A stretch of 42,028 nt of DNA. It comes from a virus. Location of the stretch: the IMG/VR virus record IMGVR_UViG_3300025072_000013, positions 1-42,028 of that record. One strand, written 5' to 3'. The notes beneath the pieces are model-generated. The model was not told the DNA's origin. It saw only the letters and a program-made list of their open reading frames with translations, and ran no database searches. Below are positions 17,901 through 24,627 of this stretch, in pieces. Each line of letters opens with the position of its first letter. Position 1 is the stretch's first letter. Made by a program: the position numbers and the translations under genes.

Positions 17901-19772
17901 TTACATTCTTCCTACTGGATTAACCCTAGGGCCGGGGCCACCGGGCATTCCCGGTGGTGCTTGGTTAGGGTTGGGTGTTTGCGGGAAACCCTGCATCGGA
18001 GATGGCATGACCCCGCCAGCTACGCCGGGAGGCCCGGCTGTTCCGGGTGGTGGCCCCGGTGGTGGCCCGGCTCCTCCACCTTCTGGGGGAGGGGGCGCGC
18101 CCATCTGTTGCGCAGCCATAACCAGTTGCTGGAACTGAACATCCTGCGCAGCTTCCTGTTGCTGATCCTGCTTCAATGTTTTTCTTAGAAGGTCTAAGTA
18201 AATCATCGCTTTTTCCTGCTCGCCCGTCTGCATCAGACCCTCTATCAAGGTAAGCAGTAACGCCTTCGGCTCAGTAACGTGAGCCTGTTGTGCGCTAATA
18301 GCATTCTTGAATTGGTCAACATCATTTATCTGCATGACGTTTTCCCAAATCCACTCGTCAGGTGCCAGTGGCCTGTCACCGTCACGCATCATCTGTGCCA
18401 TTGTGACAAGTTGTGGCTCGTCCTGTGGCATTCGTACACCAAACTTTATATCAATAGCCCCGGCACCTTCAAGGTCTGCGGGCTTTATCTCTTCATTGAA
18501 GTAGTTGGAAATATCGTTATGCCGACCTCTTACGTCGAGAGCAGAGAATCCACCAGTCTCGTACTGCATGGATATGATCTCTGACATCTGTTTATAGCAG
18601 GAAGTCATCGCCTGTACGCGCGGTTCAATCTGGTGTGCTGACCCTTCCTGAAGAACCTTGGCTGCGAATCCTGAGATAGCAAACGGCAGTTCGCCATAAC
18701 TAACGTTAGATAATCCACCACGCTGAATCTCACCAGAGATTAAACCCACGAAGTTGCCCGTATCGAGAGGCATCGTGATCTCATCCATTAGCGAGATGTC
18801 AGTCCCGGCAGGGAGTGGGACTTCCGACCCGTCTTGCCAAGGGTCGGTATCCAGCGTGGTGGTTCCGTCAGGAGAAATAATCTTATAAGGTCGCCTGACA
18901 GCACGCCTTACCAGTGTCTTGTACGCACTCATTGCAAAGTTCAAGTCTTCGTAGAGTGTGCGGTTAGCAGAAAATATAGACTCGCCATAGTCACGGGCAG
19001 TGTCGTCACCGGAAAGATCATCCTGTATCCACGGTGCCGGGCCGACTGCTCCTAAGAATACGGGCGCGCAAGGGTTGCCATCCATATCCCTAACATTGTG
19101 CTTGGTTAGTCGTTTACCGTACTTGTTTTCATCTTTGTCGCCAACGACGATTACTGCGTTCTCTGTCCTTGAGTAGTAATCCCAGACAGTAACACCACCG
19201 CTTGTCTCGCCTTCTATTGTCGGCTCAACGTCTACGTTATAGCGAGTCTTTACTGATAAGGCTGACCGTTTAGATTTATGGGCAAGCCAGACAATACCTA
19301 GGTCATCCATCTCATAACAAACGTGTAATGGGTCGAACGGAGTTATGTCAACAAAGGTGGTGCCATCTTCACGCTTGTTAAGCATTGTGCGTCCTGCATA
19401 CCATCCACGAAGAACTATATGGAACGCTAGCTGCTCTCTTACACTGGGTTGCCCGAATCTTTGCATTCGTTCATCGGCAAGGTTAAGCGCACCGATAACA
19501 AACTTCTCTTTGGAGCTACCGCCCGCTCGATCTGCTACCTCTAAGCTAAGAGGAACACGCACCGACATCTGGGCGTTTGATAAATAAGACATTATCTTGT
19601 CGGCAAGTATCTTGGGGGCGTTAGAGGTATAACTCTGGTACCCGGTTCCTGCGTCATAAGGATTCATACGGTATAGACCGTAATCGTTTTCCATTCGGGT
19701 TCGGCGTGTTCGGAACCCCGGCGAGTCCCAGACTTCTTCGATCTGGTCTACTAGGTCGTCGATTTTTGCCAC
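17901..19772 (-). CDS. Portal protein
   Basis: A 623-residue protein encoded directly after the terminase gene, with the layout of phage portal proteins: an N-terminal alpha/beta region, a clip-like beta region (DNFVGLISGEI and surrounding), a long helical stem and crown (QAMTSCYKQMSEIISMQYE; NAISAQQAHVTEPKALLLTLIEGLMQTGEQEKAMIYLDLLRKTL, quoted here only as the helical block around residues 490-540), and a C-terminal tail from about residue 561 made almost only of Pro, Gly, Met and Asn. The tail composition is like that of the neighbouring 699-residue protein. The start is GTG at 19772, one base after the terminase stop. The portal forms the dodecameric DNA gate of the capsid. Confidence 0.85.
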   Translation of the reverse strand: MAKIDDLVDQIEEVWDSPGFRTRRTRMENDYGLYRMNPYDAGTGYQSYTSNAPKILADKIMSYLSNAQMSVRVPLSLEVADRAGGSSKEKFVIGALNLADERMQRFGQPSVREQLAFHIVLRGWYAGRTMLNKREDGTTFVDITPFDPLHVCYEMDDLGIVWLAHKSKRSALSVKTRYNVDVEPTIEGETSGGVTVWDYYSRTENAVIVVGDKDENKYGKRLTKHNVRDMDGNPCAPVFLGAVGPAPWIQDDLSGDDTARDYGESIFSANRTLYEDLNFAMSAYKTLVRRAVRRPYKIISPDGTTTLDTDPWQDGSEVPLPAGTDISLMDEITMPLDTGNFVGLISGEIQRGGLSNVSYGELPFAISGFAAKVLQEGSAHQIEPRVQAMTSCYKQMSEIISMQYETGGFSALDVRGRHNDISNYFNEEIKPADLEGAGAIDIKFGVRMPQDEPQLVTMAQMMRDGDRPLAPDEWIWENVMQINDVDQFKNAISAQQAHVTEPKALLLTLIEGLMQTGEQEKAMIYLDLLRKTLKQDQQQEAAQDVQFQQLVMAAQQMGAPPPPEGGGAGPPPGPPPGTAGPPGVAGGVMPSPMQGFPQTPNPNQAPPGMPGGPGPRVNPVGRM

Positions 19773-19773
19773 G

Positions 19774-21150
19774 TTACCACCTGTTTACAGTAATTATCTT
19801 GGTCGAGCCTACAGCCCTAGCGTAGCCATAGTTTACGACAAGTCCGTAGGTTATTGCTTTAATGCCGTGGTTGAAAGCATCTCTAGGCTCCCTTCCAACA
19901 GTATTACCTTCCCTGTCTGTACGCCAAGTATAAACATGAATCTGCTCGTCGAACGGGTTCGCACACCCGCCCAATTCAGAGATTACACCTTTTACCTTGG
20001 GGTTGAAAATTATATTCGGCTGCTTATTAACAGGGTTTTCTTTTAAGAATGTGTTGAACCTTTCAACACCATCAAGTATCCCGACTCTCTCTGATTGCAT
20101 ATACAGGCTGGCCTTTTCAAGCCAAGTATCTACAGGGCGGGATTCCCCTATATTATGGGCTGCAACATCAATTACTCCGTGTTGAACATCGGGCCACCAC
20201 GGGCGCATCTGGCAAATCTCTATGATCTCTTCAGTAATCTTCTCGCGTTCAAAGATTTCGTCGATAACCCTAACCTGTTCCCCAATAATTTGTACAGCCT
20301 CAACAGCATAGGCCGACTTTGTTACCTGTGAGTAGCCGGGGTCTACCCATAAATGAACTGGCTCACCCTTAATATATTCTGCCCTGTCCGATATATGTGA
20401 CTGAACATCAAACATGTTGTGTACAAGTCCCTTCGGGGGCGCAGGCTTGCCCGCTACACGTTCATTAAACCAGTCTTCGGAGTGCAATCGCTCCAATGCC
20501 AGTATCTCATCGTCTTCCCTGCCATCAGGGTAGACCGCTTGGTTAGTCCAAGAGGGTAATGAGAAGGAAATAGCGTCATCGTCAGGATTAAAGTACTGCC
20601 AAGCCTCCCATTGGGACGGATACCAGCCCAATGACATCTCAAATGTACCTTCCAAGAACAGATACCCACGCTTCTCAGCAATTCTGCCTCTAAGCCTAAG
20701 GAAACTTTCGTAGTCAATCTGAGATGCCTCGCAAGCTACCACCATTCGCGGTGCTTCCATCGCAAGACTACGGTAATCATTGGCAGATTTCGTCTTGATG
20801 GTAAAAATACCGGGGTCTTCCTGCGTACCACAGGCAACAGACATCTCTCCGGGGTCGATTCGCTTGGTTTGCTTGACCAGAAAGCCCAATCTGCCAAGAA
20901 TATCGGTCAGATAGTTCCATTCTGCACGGGTTCTCTCGTAGTCACGGGCTACAAGCCACACGATGTCGCCATTCTCGTACTCATCAAGGTGGTTGATGAT
21001 CGAAAGCGCACCTAAAAAGCTTTTACCCGCACGCTCCCCGCCAGCAACAAGCTTAATCCTAGCCTTGTGGTCAAGAATCTGTTCCTGTTCCCGCCATGTA
21101 CTGAACCCGGCAGCCTCAAGAATAGTATTCCGGTCTTCTGTAAGTAACAA
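19774..21150 (-). CDS. terL: Terminase large subunit (packaging ATPase-nuclease)
   Basis: Packages DNA into the prohead. From the chosen start, the Walker A motif GGERAGKS is at 37-44; a hydrophobic strand (DIVWLVARDY) and the segment IFTIKTKSANDYRS follow in the ATPase domain. The C-terminal part has the RNase H-like nuclease core: VHLWVDPGYSQ with the first acidic residue, then QVRVIDEIFE and HGVIDVAAHN with further acidic positions. I prefer TTG 21150 because AGGAGG lies just 4 bases upstream; a longer frame reaches TTG 21201 without a ribosome-binding site. It is the first gene of the late operon and is followed at once by the portal gene, the normal order. Confidence 0.9.
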   Translation of the reverse strand: MLLTEDRNTILEAAGFSTWREQEQILDHKARIKLVAGGERAGKSFLGALSIINHLDEYENGDIVWLVARDYERTRAEWNYLTDILGRLGFLVKQTKRIDPGEMSVACGTQEDPGIFTIKTKSANDYRSLAMEAPRMVVACEASQIDYESFLRLRGRIAEKRGYLFLEGTFEMSLGWYPSQWEAWQYFNPDDDAISFSLPSWTNQAVYPDGREDDEILALERLHSEDWFNERVAGKPAPPKGLVHNMFDVQSHISDRAEYIKGEPVHLWVDPGYSQVTKSAYAVEAVQIIGEQVRVIDEIFEREKITEEIIEICQMRPWWPDVQHGVIDVAAHNIGESRPVDTWLEKASLYMQSERVGILDGVERFNTFLKENPVNKQPNIIFNPKVKGVISELGGCANPFDEQIHVYTWRTDREGNTVGREPRDAFNHGIKAITYGLVVNYGYARAVGSTKIITVNRW

Positions 21151-21269
21151 ATCGCCTCCTAAAAGCGCAAGCCCTTGATACTGGAGGCGATTCCATACCA
21201 AGGGCTTGGCCCGCCAAACCCTAATAACTAATAACGCGTACCCGTTACCAGCGATTGTAACCCTAACGA

Positions 21270-21297
21270 GGCCCCGGAGGAGAAAGCAGGCCCCGGA
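21270..21297. repeat. 9-bp direct repeats GGCCCCGGA, 19-bp spacing
   Basis: Two exact copies, 21270-21278 and 21289-21297, start 19 bases apart just upstream of the terminase gene. They may be a protein-binding site for late-gene control; function is unknown. Confidence 0.6.
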
Positions 21298-21392
21298 TAC
21301 GACAATGGGATGGCAATAACAGTTATAACACGCGTTAATGGTGAAAAGAGAGAGGGAAGGGGGGGACTATAGGGGGGGTTAGGTGAGAGTTC

Positions 21393-21421
21393 AACTAACA
21401 ACCTCTTAGGGGTTGTTAGTT
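21393..21421. repeat. Inverted repeat, 11-bp stem
   Basis: AACTAACAACC (21393-21403) pairs perfectly with GGTTGTTAGTT (21411-21421) around a 7-base loop. It lies after a G-rich run in the divergent region, so on the minus strand it would be upstream of or in the late leader RNA. It is not followed by a T-run, so it is not a standard terminator. Confidence 0.7.
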
Positions 21422-21490
21422 AAACCCACCAGAGAGGGTTAGTGGGGCATTGTAGAAGGAAGGGACTCCAGCCAGAAAATAAGCTGTCAA

Positions 21491-21537
21491 GGGGGTACCT
21501 ACTACAACTATAACTACAACTACAACACCATACCCCC
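21491..21537. repeat. ACTACA hexamer repeats enclosed by an inverted repeat
   Basis: Four tandem hexamers (ACTACA, with one ACTATA) fill 21501-21524. They lie inside a 7-bp inverted repeat, GGGGGTA at 21491-21497 and TACCCCC at 21531-21537. This iteron-like layout in the divergent region could be an initiator or regulator binding site. Confidence 0.6.
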
Positions 21538-21778
21538 ACCTATTACCATCATTACCTTCCCACACCCCAATCACTCCCCACCTCCCATGGGTCGGATGCA
21601 TGAGTCAGTCAGCCCCTCAGCGTACGCGTCTACGCACTCACTGAGCCGAACTTGCAGCCTCCCCCACTTGCAAAGCAAGTGAGGGGTCTAGGCACTTTTG
21701 GGTCAGCCCAAGCGTAGCTTGGAGCCTCGTACGCGAGAAGGGCTGTCACAAGTGACAGATTCCAACTCACTGCTGTGA

Positions 21779-21806
21779 TTGACCCTCTAGCTAAAGCTAG
21801 GCTAAT
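21779..21806 (+). promoter_or_regulatory. Candidate early promoter
   Basis: TTGACC at 21779-21784 and GCTAAT at 21801-21806 are separated by 16 bases, resembling bacterial -35 and -10 boxes (5 of 6 and 4 of 6 consensus positions). The spacer is occupied by the hairpin with stem CTAGC and loop TAAA. It points toward the early genes starting at 22066. Weak evidence. Confidence 0.3.
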
Positions 21807-22065
21807 TTCAAAAACTGGATTTGACGCTCTCTCCGTGCGCAAGGGCTTCGCCCCGTGTGAGAGAGGGGAGGAGTTTTTGGCACTTTGGCTGCCTCGCGCC
21901 CACGGGACGACGCGCACCACCGTGGGCGTTTTGCGAAGCAAAACACGCAGTGGCAACGCCGTCGGGGAAAATCGACAGGTCGGCTGATAGGGTTTTTGGA
22001 GGTCGCTGCACCGCTCGCCACAGCGTCCTGCCTACATACCCAAGGCGAGCGAACAGGAGTCCGAA

Positions 22066-22584
22066 ATGCGAAGTCTACGACTTACCCCCAGCGAAGCTGA
22101 AGCCATGAGTCCTTCTCGACTTATGTCGAGAAAGATTCGACGTCCACTGCTTATAGCAGTGGCTATGAAGGCTGGTCTCACCAAAGGTGAGACCAAAGGT
22201 CTCGGAACCCGTCTTCTTCGAAGACGAATCGTCGATGCTTTAGCATCGTCCGATGGTCGCATTCCCAGCAAAGCTGGGAAGGTCAAAGTCACGTCAGGGT
22301 CTTTAGACCCTGCCATGATGCCAGCAGAGGGAATCTCCGATTCCCTCCTGCTGGACAGGAATGGCAATGCCCTAAAGGGCACTGCCAGACAAGCCAGAAT
22401 CGACAAGTTGGAGCGAAGCTCCAAGCCAGTGGGCAAGAAGAAGGCTGCTAAAGCAGCCAAGGCAGCCAAGGCAGCTAAAGCTGCCGAGGCTGGAAGCCTT
22501 GAGGCTCGCATCGTCAGAATCGAAGATTCTGTCGAGACCATGGCTAAAGCCATGGCAGCCCTCACCGCTGCATTTGCCAGCTAA
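22066..22584 (+). CDS. Ala/Lys-rich basic protein encoded inside the hairpin array
   Basis: A 172-residue frame whose ATG is preceded by AGGAGT 6 bases upstream, the same site used by nearly all following genes. Residues 1-80 are basic (RLMSRKIRRPLLIAVAMKAG, GLGTRLLRRRI); about 123-140 is a KAAKAAKAAK repeat as in histone-H1-like proteins; the last 30 residues (SLEARIVRIEDSVETMAKAM) look like a short coiled coil. A nucleic-acid-binding role is plausible. Sixteen or so hairpins lie inside it, so its codons are heavily constrained; GCTAAAGC, for example, reads Ala-Lys-Ala. The stop codon lies in the TAAA loop of the hairpin 22574-22593. A long antisense frame also exists but is Ala-rich and has no comparable ribosome site. 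It may be the first gene of the early operon or a by-product of the array. Confidence 0.5.
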   Translation: MRSLRLTPSEAEAMSPSRLMSRKIRRPLLIAVAMKAGLTKGETKGLGTRLLRRRIVDALASSDGRIPSKAGKVKVTSGSLDPAMMPAEGISDSLLLDRNGNALKGTARQARIDKLERSSKPVGKKKAAKAAKAAKAAKAAEAGSLEARIVRIEDSVETMAKAMAALTAAFAS

Positions 22585-22654
22585 AGCTGGCAAGTCGCCC
22601 CAACCGTGGGTGGGCACTTGCCCACCCACCCACCCAAGTAGCTAGGAGTGCGTA

Positions 22655-22795
22655 ATGAACTACTTCAAAATCCACTTAGTATGCCCAACTTGTGCCCGAT
22701 CAAGTTGGCGAGTCTTGCACTTAGGCAAGCGTACTGGCAAGTTGCAGTGCTGCGCTTGCAAGTGGATCGGCACACTTGCACAAGCTAGCAAGTAG
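22655..22795 (+). CDS. 46-residue zinc-ribbon-like protein
   Basis: A small protein with AGGAGT 7 bases before the ATG. It contains CPTC (10-13) and CCAC (32-35), a CxxC pair on each side of a basic hairpin-like region (RSSWRVLHLGKRTGK), the layout of a minimal zinc ribbon. Such proteins often bind nucleic acid or protein partners in early phage takeover. The upstream hairpin 22606-22629 (10-bp stem) precedes its ribosome site; within the gene another inverted repeat, CCAACTTG/CAAGTTGG, occupies 22685-22708. The function is unknown. Confidence 0.65.
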   Translation: MNYFKIHLVCPTCARSSWRVLHLGKRTGKLQCCACKWIGTLAQASK

Positions 22796-22895
22796 TCGAA
22801 ACGGCAACGAAGTTGCCGTCTGTGGGAACTGACCTACCCGCACTGACGAGATTGGTCACAACTAGCAGACGCTTTAGCGTCAACAGGAGTGAGTT
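22793..22895 (+). promoter_or_regulatory. Structured leader element, copy A
   Basis: Begins TAGTCGAAACG (22793-22803), overlapping a hairpin with stem ACGGCAAC and loop GAA (22801-22819), then a TGGGAACTGACC-like segment, then GGTCACAACTAGCA (22854-22867), then a second hairpin with stem GACGC and loop TTTA (22868-22881) and the AGGAGT site. Copy B at 23417-23500 shares the flanking words but has different stems, suggesting structure is conserved over sequence. Confidence 0.6.
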
Positions 22896-23177
22896 ATGGG
22901 TACAACTACGTTGTATAAATCCGACACGATTGGAACGCACTTGGAACCTGCCTACTCAGGCGTATTGACAACTTTGGAAGTTGCCGATATTCGGAAATTC
23001 TTACGCAAGTACGGGTGGTTACGAGTGTGGTGGGGATTTCACCGAAATGCGAAGCATTTCAGTGGTGCCAAGATCAGGCAAGTTGCCTTGTTCGGGCACC
23101 CAGACGACGCAAGTGAGAATCGCAAGATTGTCACTGGTCAAACACAGTGCGAGCAAGTTGCTTGCACACAGTCATAG
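22896..23177 (+). CDS. Hypothetical early protein, 93 residues
   Basis: Starts after CAACAGGAGTGAGTT, with the AGGAGT typical of this operon. The sequence is mixed alpha/beta with aromatic WLRVWWGFHRN in the centre and a Cys-containing polar tail (GQTQCEQVACTQS). A GAAATGC hairpin with a GAA loop lies inside the gene at 23044-23060. No family is recognised. Its position among small early genes suggests a host-interaction or regulatory role, which is inference only. Confidence 0.6.
   Translation: MGTTTLYKSDTIGTHLEPAYSGVLTTLEVADIRKFLRKYGWLRVWWGFHRNAKHFSGAKIRQVALFGHPDDASENRKIVTGQTQCEQVACTQS
23044..23060. repeat. Isolated GAA-loop hairpin inside a gene
   Basis: GAAATGC pairs with GCATTTC around GAA, with outer CAC/GTG pairing across one mismatch. 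It is the same loop type as in the main array about 450 bases to the left. Confidence 0.7.
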
Positions 23178-23189
23178 GAGTACGCAATT

Positions 23190-23411
23190 ATGAACAGCGA
23201 AACACTAGCTTTACACCTACTTTGGCAACAGGAGCGCGAGTTTGAACTCGCACTCACTGGGCAACTAGTCGGAAAGGAGTCCACGTTCGTACTCGACCCT
23301 GACGGGTTCGACACAGGAGTGGTCGCAACTGAGGACGGTTGCGAAGTTGAACCAGACGGTACTTGCCAACACGGGCAGGTATCCCCACTCGTACGATTGG
23401 GGCTTGTATAA
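23190..23411 (+). CDS. Hypothetical acidic early protein, 73 residues
   Basis: Begins 12 bases after the previous stop, after TAGGAGT. The N-terminus is a helix (LALHLLWQQEREFELALTG) followed by an acidic beta region (FVLDPDGFDTGVVATEDGC). No known domain. A hairpin GCAAG/CTTGC lies before its ribosome site. It is probably part of the small-gene early operon; the function is unknown. Confidence 0.6.
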   Translation: MNSETLALHLLWQQEREFELALTGQLVGKESTFVLDPDGFDTGVVATEDGCEVEPDGTCQHGQVSPLVRLGLV

Positions 23412-23416
23412 CCAAC

Positions 23417-23501
23417 TAGCCGAAACGCCGAGAGGCGTTCACTTGGGAGTGACCGCCCAAGTGCTGATGATGGCAGGTCACAAACTAGCATAGGAGTGGG
23501 T
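23417..23501 (+). promoter_or_regulatory. Structured leader element, copy B
   Basis: Begins TAGCCGAAACG (23417-23427), has a hairpin AACGCC/GGCGTT with loop GAGA (23424-23439), then CACTTGGG/CCCAAGTG with an 8-base loop (23440-23463), then GGTCACAAACTAGCA (23476-23490) and TAGGAGT. Flanking words match copy A at 22793-22895 while stem sequences differ. Confidence 0.6.
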
Positions 23502-23942
23502 ATGACTAACACAGGACTCGACCCGCGTTACGACGACGCGAACAATCCCGACTGGTATTGCGTACACGGGCAATACACTGGCAACTCGTGGGGGGCAGAT
23601 TTTCTCTGCGGTATGTGCGAGGACGGGTACACCGAACGCATAACGTGTGTTGACGAGTGCGGATTCTGGACTTGGGGGCTACATGGCGAGAAAGTTCTTG
23701 CATGTGTGCCTAACCCAGAACGCACTAAGCAAGCGCAAGAGTACCGCATTGTTCGCAATCGAGCAAGGTGGGAAGGCGAGTACGCGAACCTACACGCGCA
23801 CCTTCGGGAACTTGTAGCGTGGGAACAGGAGTACACACCCAAGCGCGTACACTGGTATCGACATCGTGACAGTCAATTCAACGACGTGTACACGTCGGGG
23901 AACATATACGAGCCATCGGGCAAGACATTCAAGCGCATATAG
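23502..23942 (+). CDS. Cys-rich early protein, possible zinc-binding
   Basis: A 146-residue protein. I choose ATG 23502, 5 bases after AGGAG, over an in-frame GTG at 23496 that overlaps the ribosome site. The N-terminal half carries Cys at 20, 36, 39, 49 and 53 plus H22, including CGMC, spaced like a small metal-binding domain. The C-terminal half is a charged, Trp/Tyr-rich helix region (EYANLHAHLRELVAWEQEY). No family is recognised. Confidence 0.65.
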   Translation: MTNTGLDPRYDDANNPDWYCVHGQYTGNSWGADFLCGMCEDGYTERITCVDECGFWTWGLHGEKVLACVPNPERTKQAQEYRIVRNRARWEGEYANLHAHLRELVAWEQEYTPKRVHWYRHRDSQFNDVYTSGNIYEPSGKTFKRI

Positions 23943-23952
23943 GAGGACACGT

Positions 23953-24243
23953 ATGTATACAGTTGTAGATGAAGTAGGCAAGCACCGCTACTACGGCACA
24001 AGTTTGCGAGATGCTTTTCAAGTGTGGAGCGACATCGCCAAACGCGAGTTGAACGATAGGCTTGAGCCAGATGGTAGCGGGAACGTGATGACGGACATGG
24101 ACTGTGGTGGGGGCAGCCAGTTGTATTTGGAAATCAGTGACCGAGTTTACGACTTGGTTTTCGACTCTGGTTGTGGTCGCTGCTGGGACTGCGAACCTGA
24201 GGACGAGTACAACCCAGCTACCAACAAGGCAGTGTTCCAATAG
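23953..24243 (+). CDS. Hypothetical early protein with CxxCxxC motif
   Basis: A 96-residue protein starting at ATG 23953 after AGGAGG. It contains a beta region around QLYLEISDRVYDLVFDSG followed directly by CGRCWDC, a possible metal site, and an acidic tail. The frame extends upstream to an ATG without a ribosome site inside the previous gene, so the short form is preferred. The function is unknown. Confidence 0.65.
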   Translation: MYTVVDEVGKHRYYGTSLRDAFQVWSDIAKRELNDRLEPDGSGNVMTDMDCGGGSQLYLEISDRVYDLVFDSGCGRCWDCEPEDEYNPATNKAVFQ

Positions 24244-24252
24244 GAGTACATG

Positions 24253-24501
24253 ATGAAAATGACTACCATACCAACGCCATACACTCGGATGGAAAACCTA
24301 ATTGACGCACTTGTGCAGTCTGGGGTAGACGTACGAGTAAAGTGCTACGACTACAAGCCCGAACTGTGGCACAACGGTATGTACCAACTAACCCACGATC
24401 TAACGAGTGCTTGCAATGTCAAGGAGATTGTTTCAGTGGGGTTCAGTGGGACTCTTGACGCTGATCTCAAGTGCGAAGGGGGTGATGCGCGAGAGGAATG
24501 A
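24253..24501 (+). CDS. Hypothetical early protein, 82 residues
   Basis: Two adjacent ATGs occur at 24250 and 24253; the second lies 6 bases after AGGAG and is preferred. The protein is acidic with a hydrophobic core (MENLIDALVQSGVDVRVKCYDYK; KEIVSVGFSGTLDADLKC, each a likely strand or helix). It is the last gene before the long AG-rich hairpin at 24514-24572. No family is recognised. Confidence 0.6.
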   Translation: MKMTTIPTPYTRMENLIDALVQSGVDVRVKCYDYKPELWHNGMYQLTHDLTSACNVKEIVSVGFSGTLDADLKCEGGDAREE

Positions 24502-24513
24502 TTTTGGTTATTA

Positions 24514-24572
24514 CCCCTTACCCTTTTCTCTCTTCTCTTTGAAAAAGAGAAGAAGAGAGAAAAGGGAAGGGG
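24514..24572 (+). terminator. Long AG/CT hairpin, terminator or RNase III-type site
   Basis: A CT-rich arm (24514-24540) pairs with an AG-rich arm (24544-24572) around GAA: about 26 bp interrupted by a 1-base and a 3-base bulge. It follows the stop at 24501. There is no T-run after it, so an RNA-processing hairpin is as likely as a terminator. The core is nearly the same as the hairpin at 27047-27104. Confidence 0.65.
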
Positions 24573-24627
24573 GGAGAAGATTTCGGTTTGATTTTTGGTT
24601 CGATAACAAGCACAAAAGGAGTGCATT

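Larger units (their letters stand above)
21151..22065. other. Divergent intergenic region between the late and early units
   Basis: About 900 bases with no convincing gene. The left half (21151-21660) holds 9-bp direct repeats GGCCCCGGA at 21270-21278 and 21289-21297, related AT-rich motifs at 21221-21240 and 21315-21337, purine-rich and G-rich runs at 21340-21380, a stable hairpin at 21393-21421, and ACTACA hexamers at 21501-21524. The right half is the beginning of the mini-hairpin array. Both major transcription units should start here, and the region is the best candidate for a replication origin by position. Confidence 0.7.
21661..22629. repeat. Array of about 27 tight mini-hairpins
   Basis: Perfect or near-perfect inverted repeats with stems of 4-15 bp, mostly with loops of 2-4 bases; the stem sequences are unrelated. 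Positions: 21661-21686, 21708-21722, 21726-21737, 21743-21758, 21786-21801, 21827-21865 (nested), 21897-21928 (long loop), 21928-21944, 22012-22051 (long loop), 22089-22099, 22113-22132, 22144-22162, 22174-22194, 22210-22226, 22233-22248, 22262-22280, 22295-22312, 22321-22354, 22363-22386, 22408-22424, 22443-22458, 22470-22485, 22487-22499, 22515-22531, 22538-22555, 22574-22593 and 22606-22629. Loops are mainly TAAA/TTTA (8), GAA/TTC (6) or AAA (3), usually closed by GC pairs. The compact d(GCGAAGC)-type hairpin is known as exceptionally stable in DNA. The late genes checked by eye show nothing similar. Confidence 0.9.

Noticed and set aside
21775-22108. Several short frames in the divergent region, on both strands
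   Set aside because: They cross the hairpins, lack well-spaced ribosome sites and overlap one another in different frames. One TTG at 21877 follows AGGAG by only 3 bases, which is too close.
22032-22565. Minus-strand frame of 177 residues opposite the Ala/Lys-rich gene
   Set aside because: No ribosome site of the AGGAGT type; the repeated AALAALAAL is the reverse reading of the plus-strand repeat. Palindromic sequence opens both strands.
21661-22629. CRISPR array
   Set aside because: There is no repeated unit of constant sequence and no regular spacer; only hairpin shape and loop type recur, and no cas-like gene is present.
22965-22995. Internal promoter TTGACA with a GATATT box
   Set aside because: It lies inside the coding region at 22896-23177 with an 18-base spacer and weak -10; no unit boundary is nearby.
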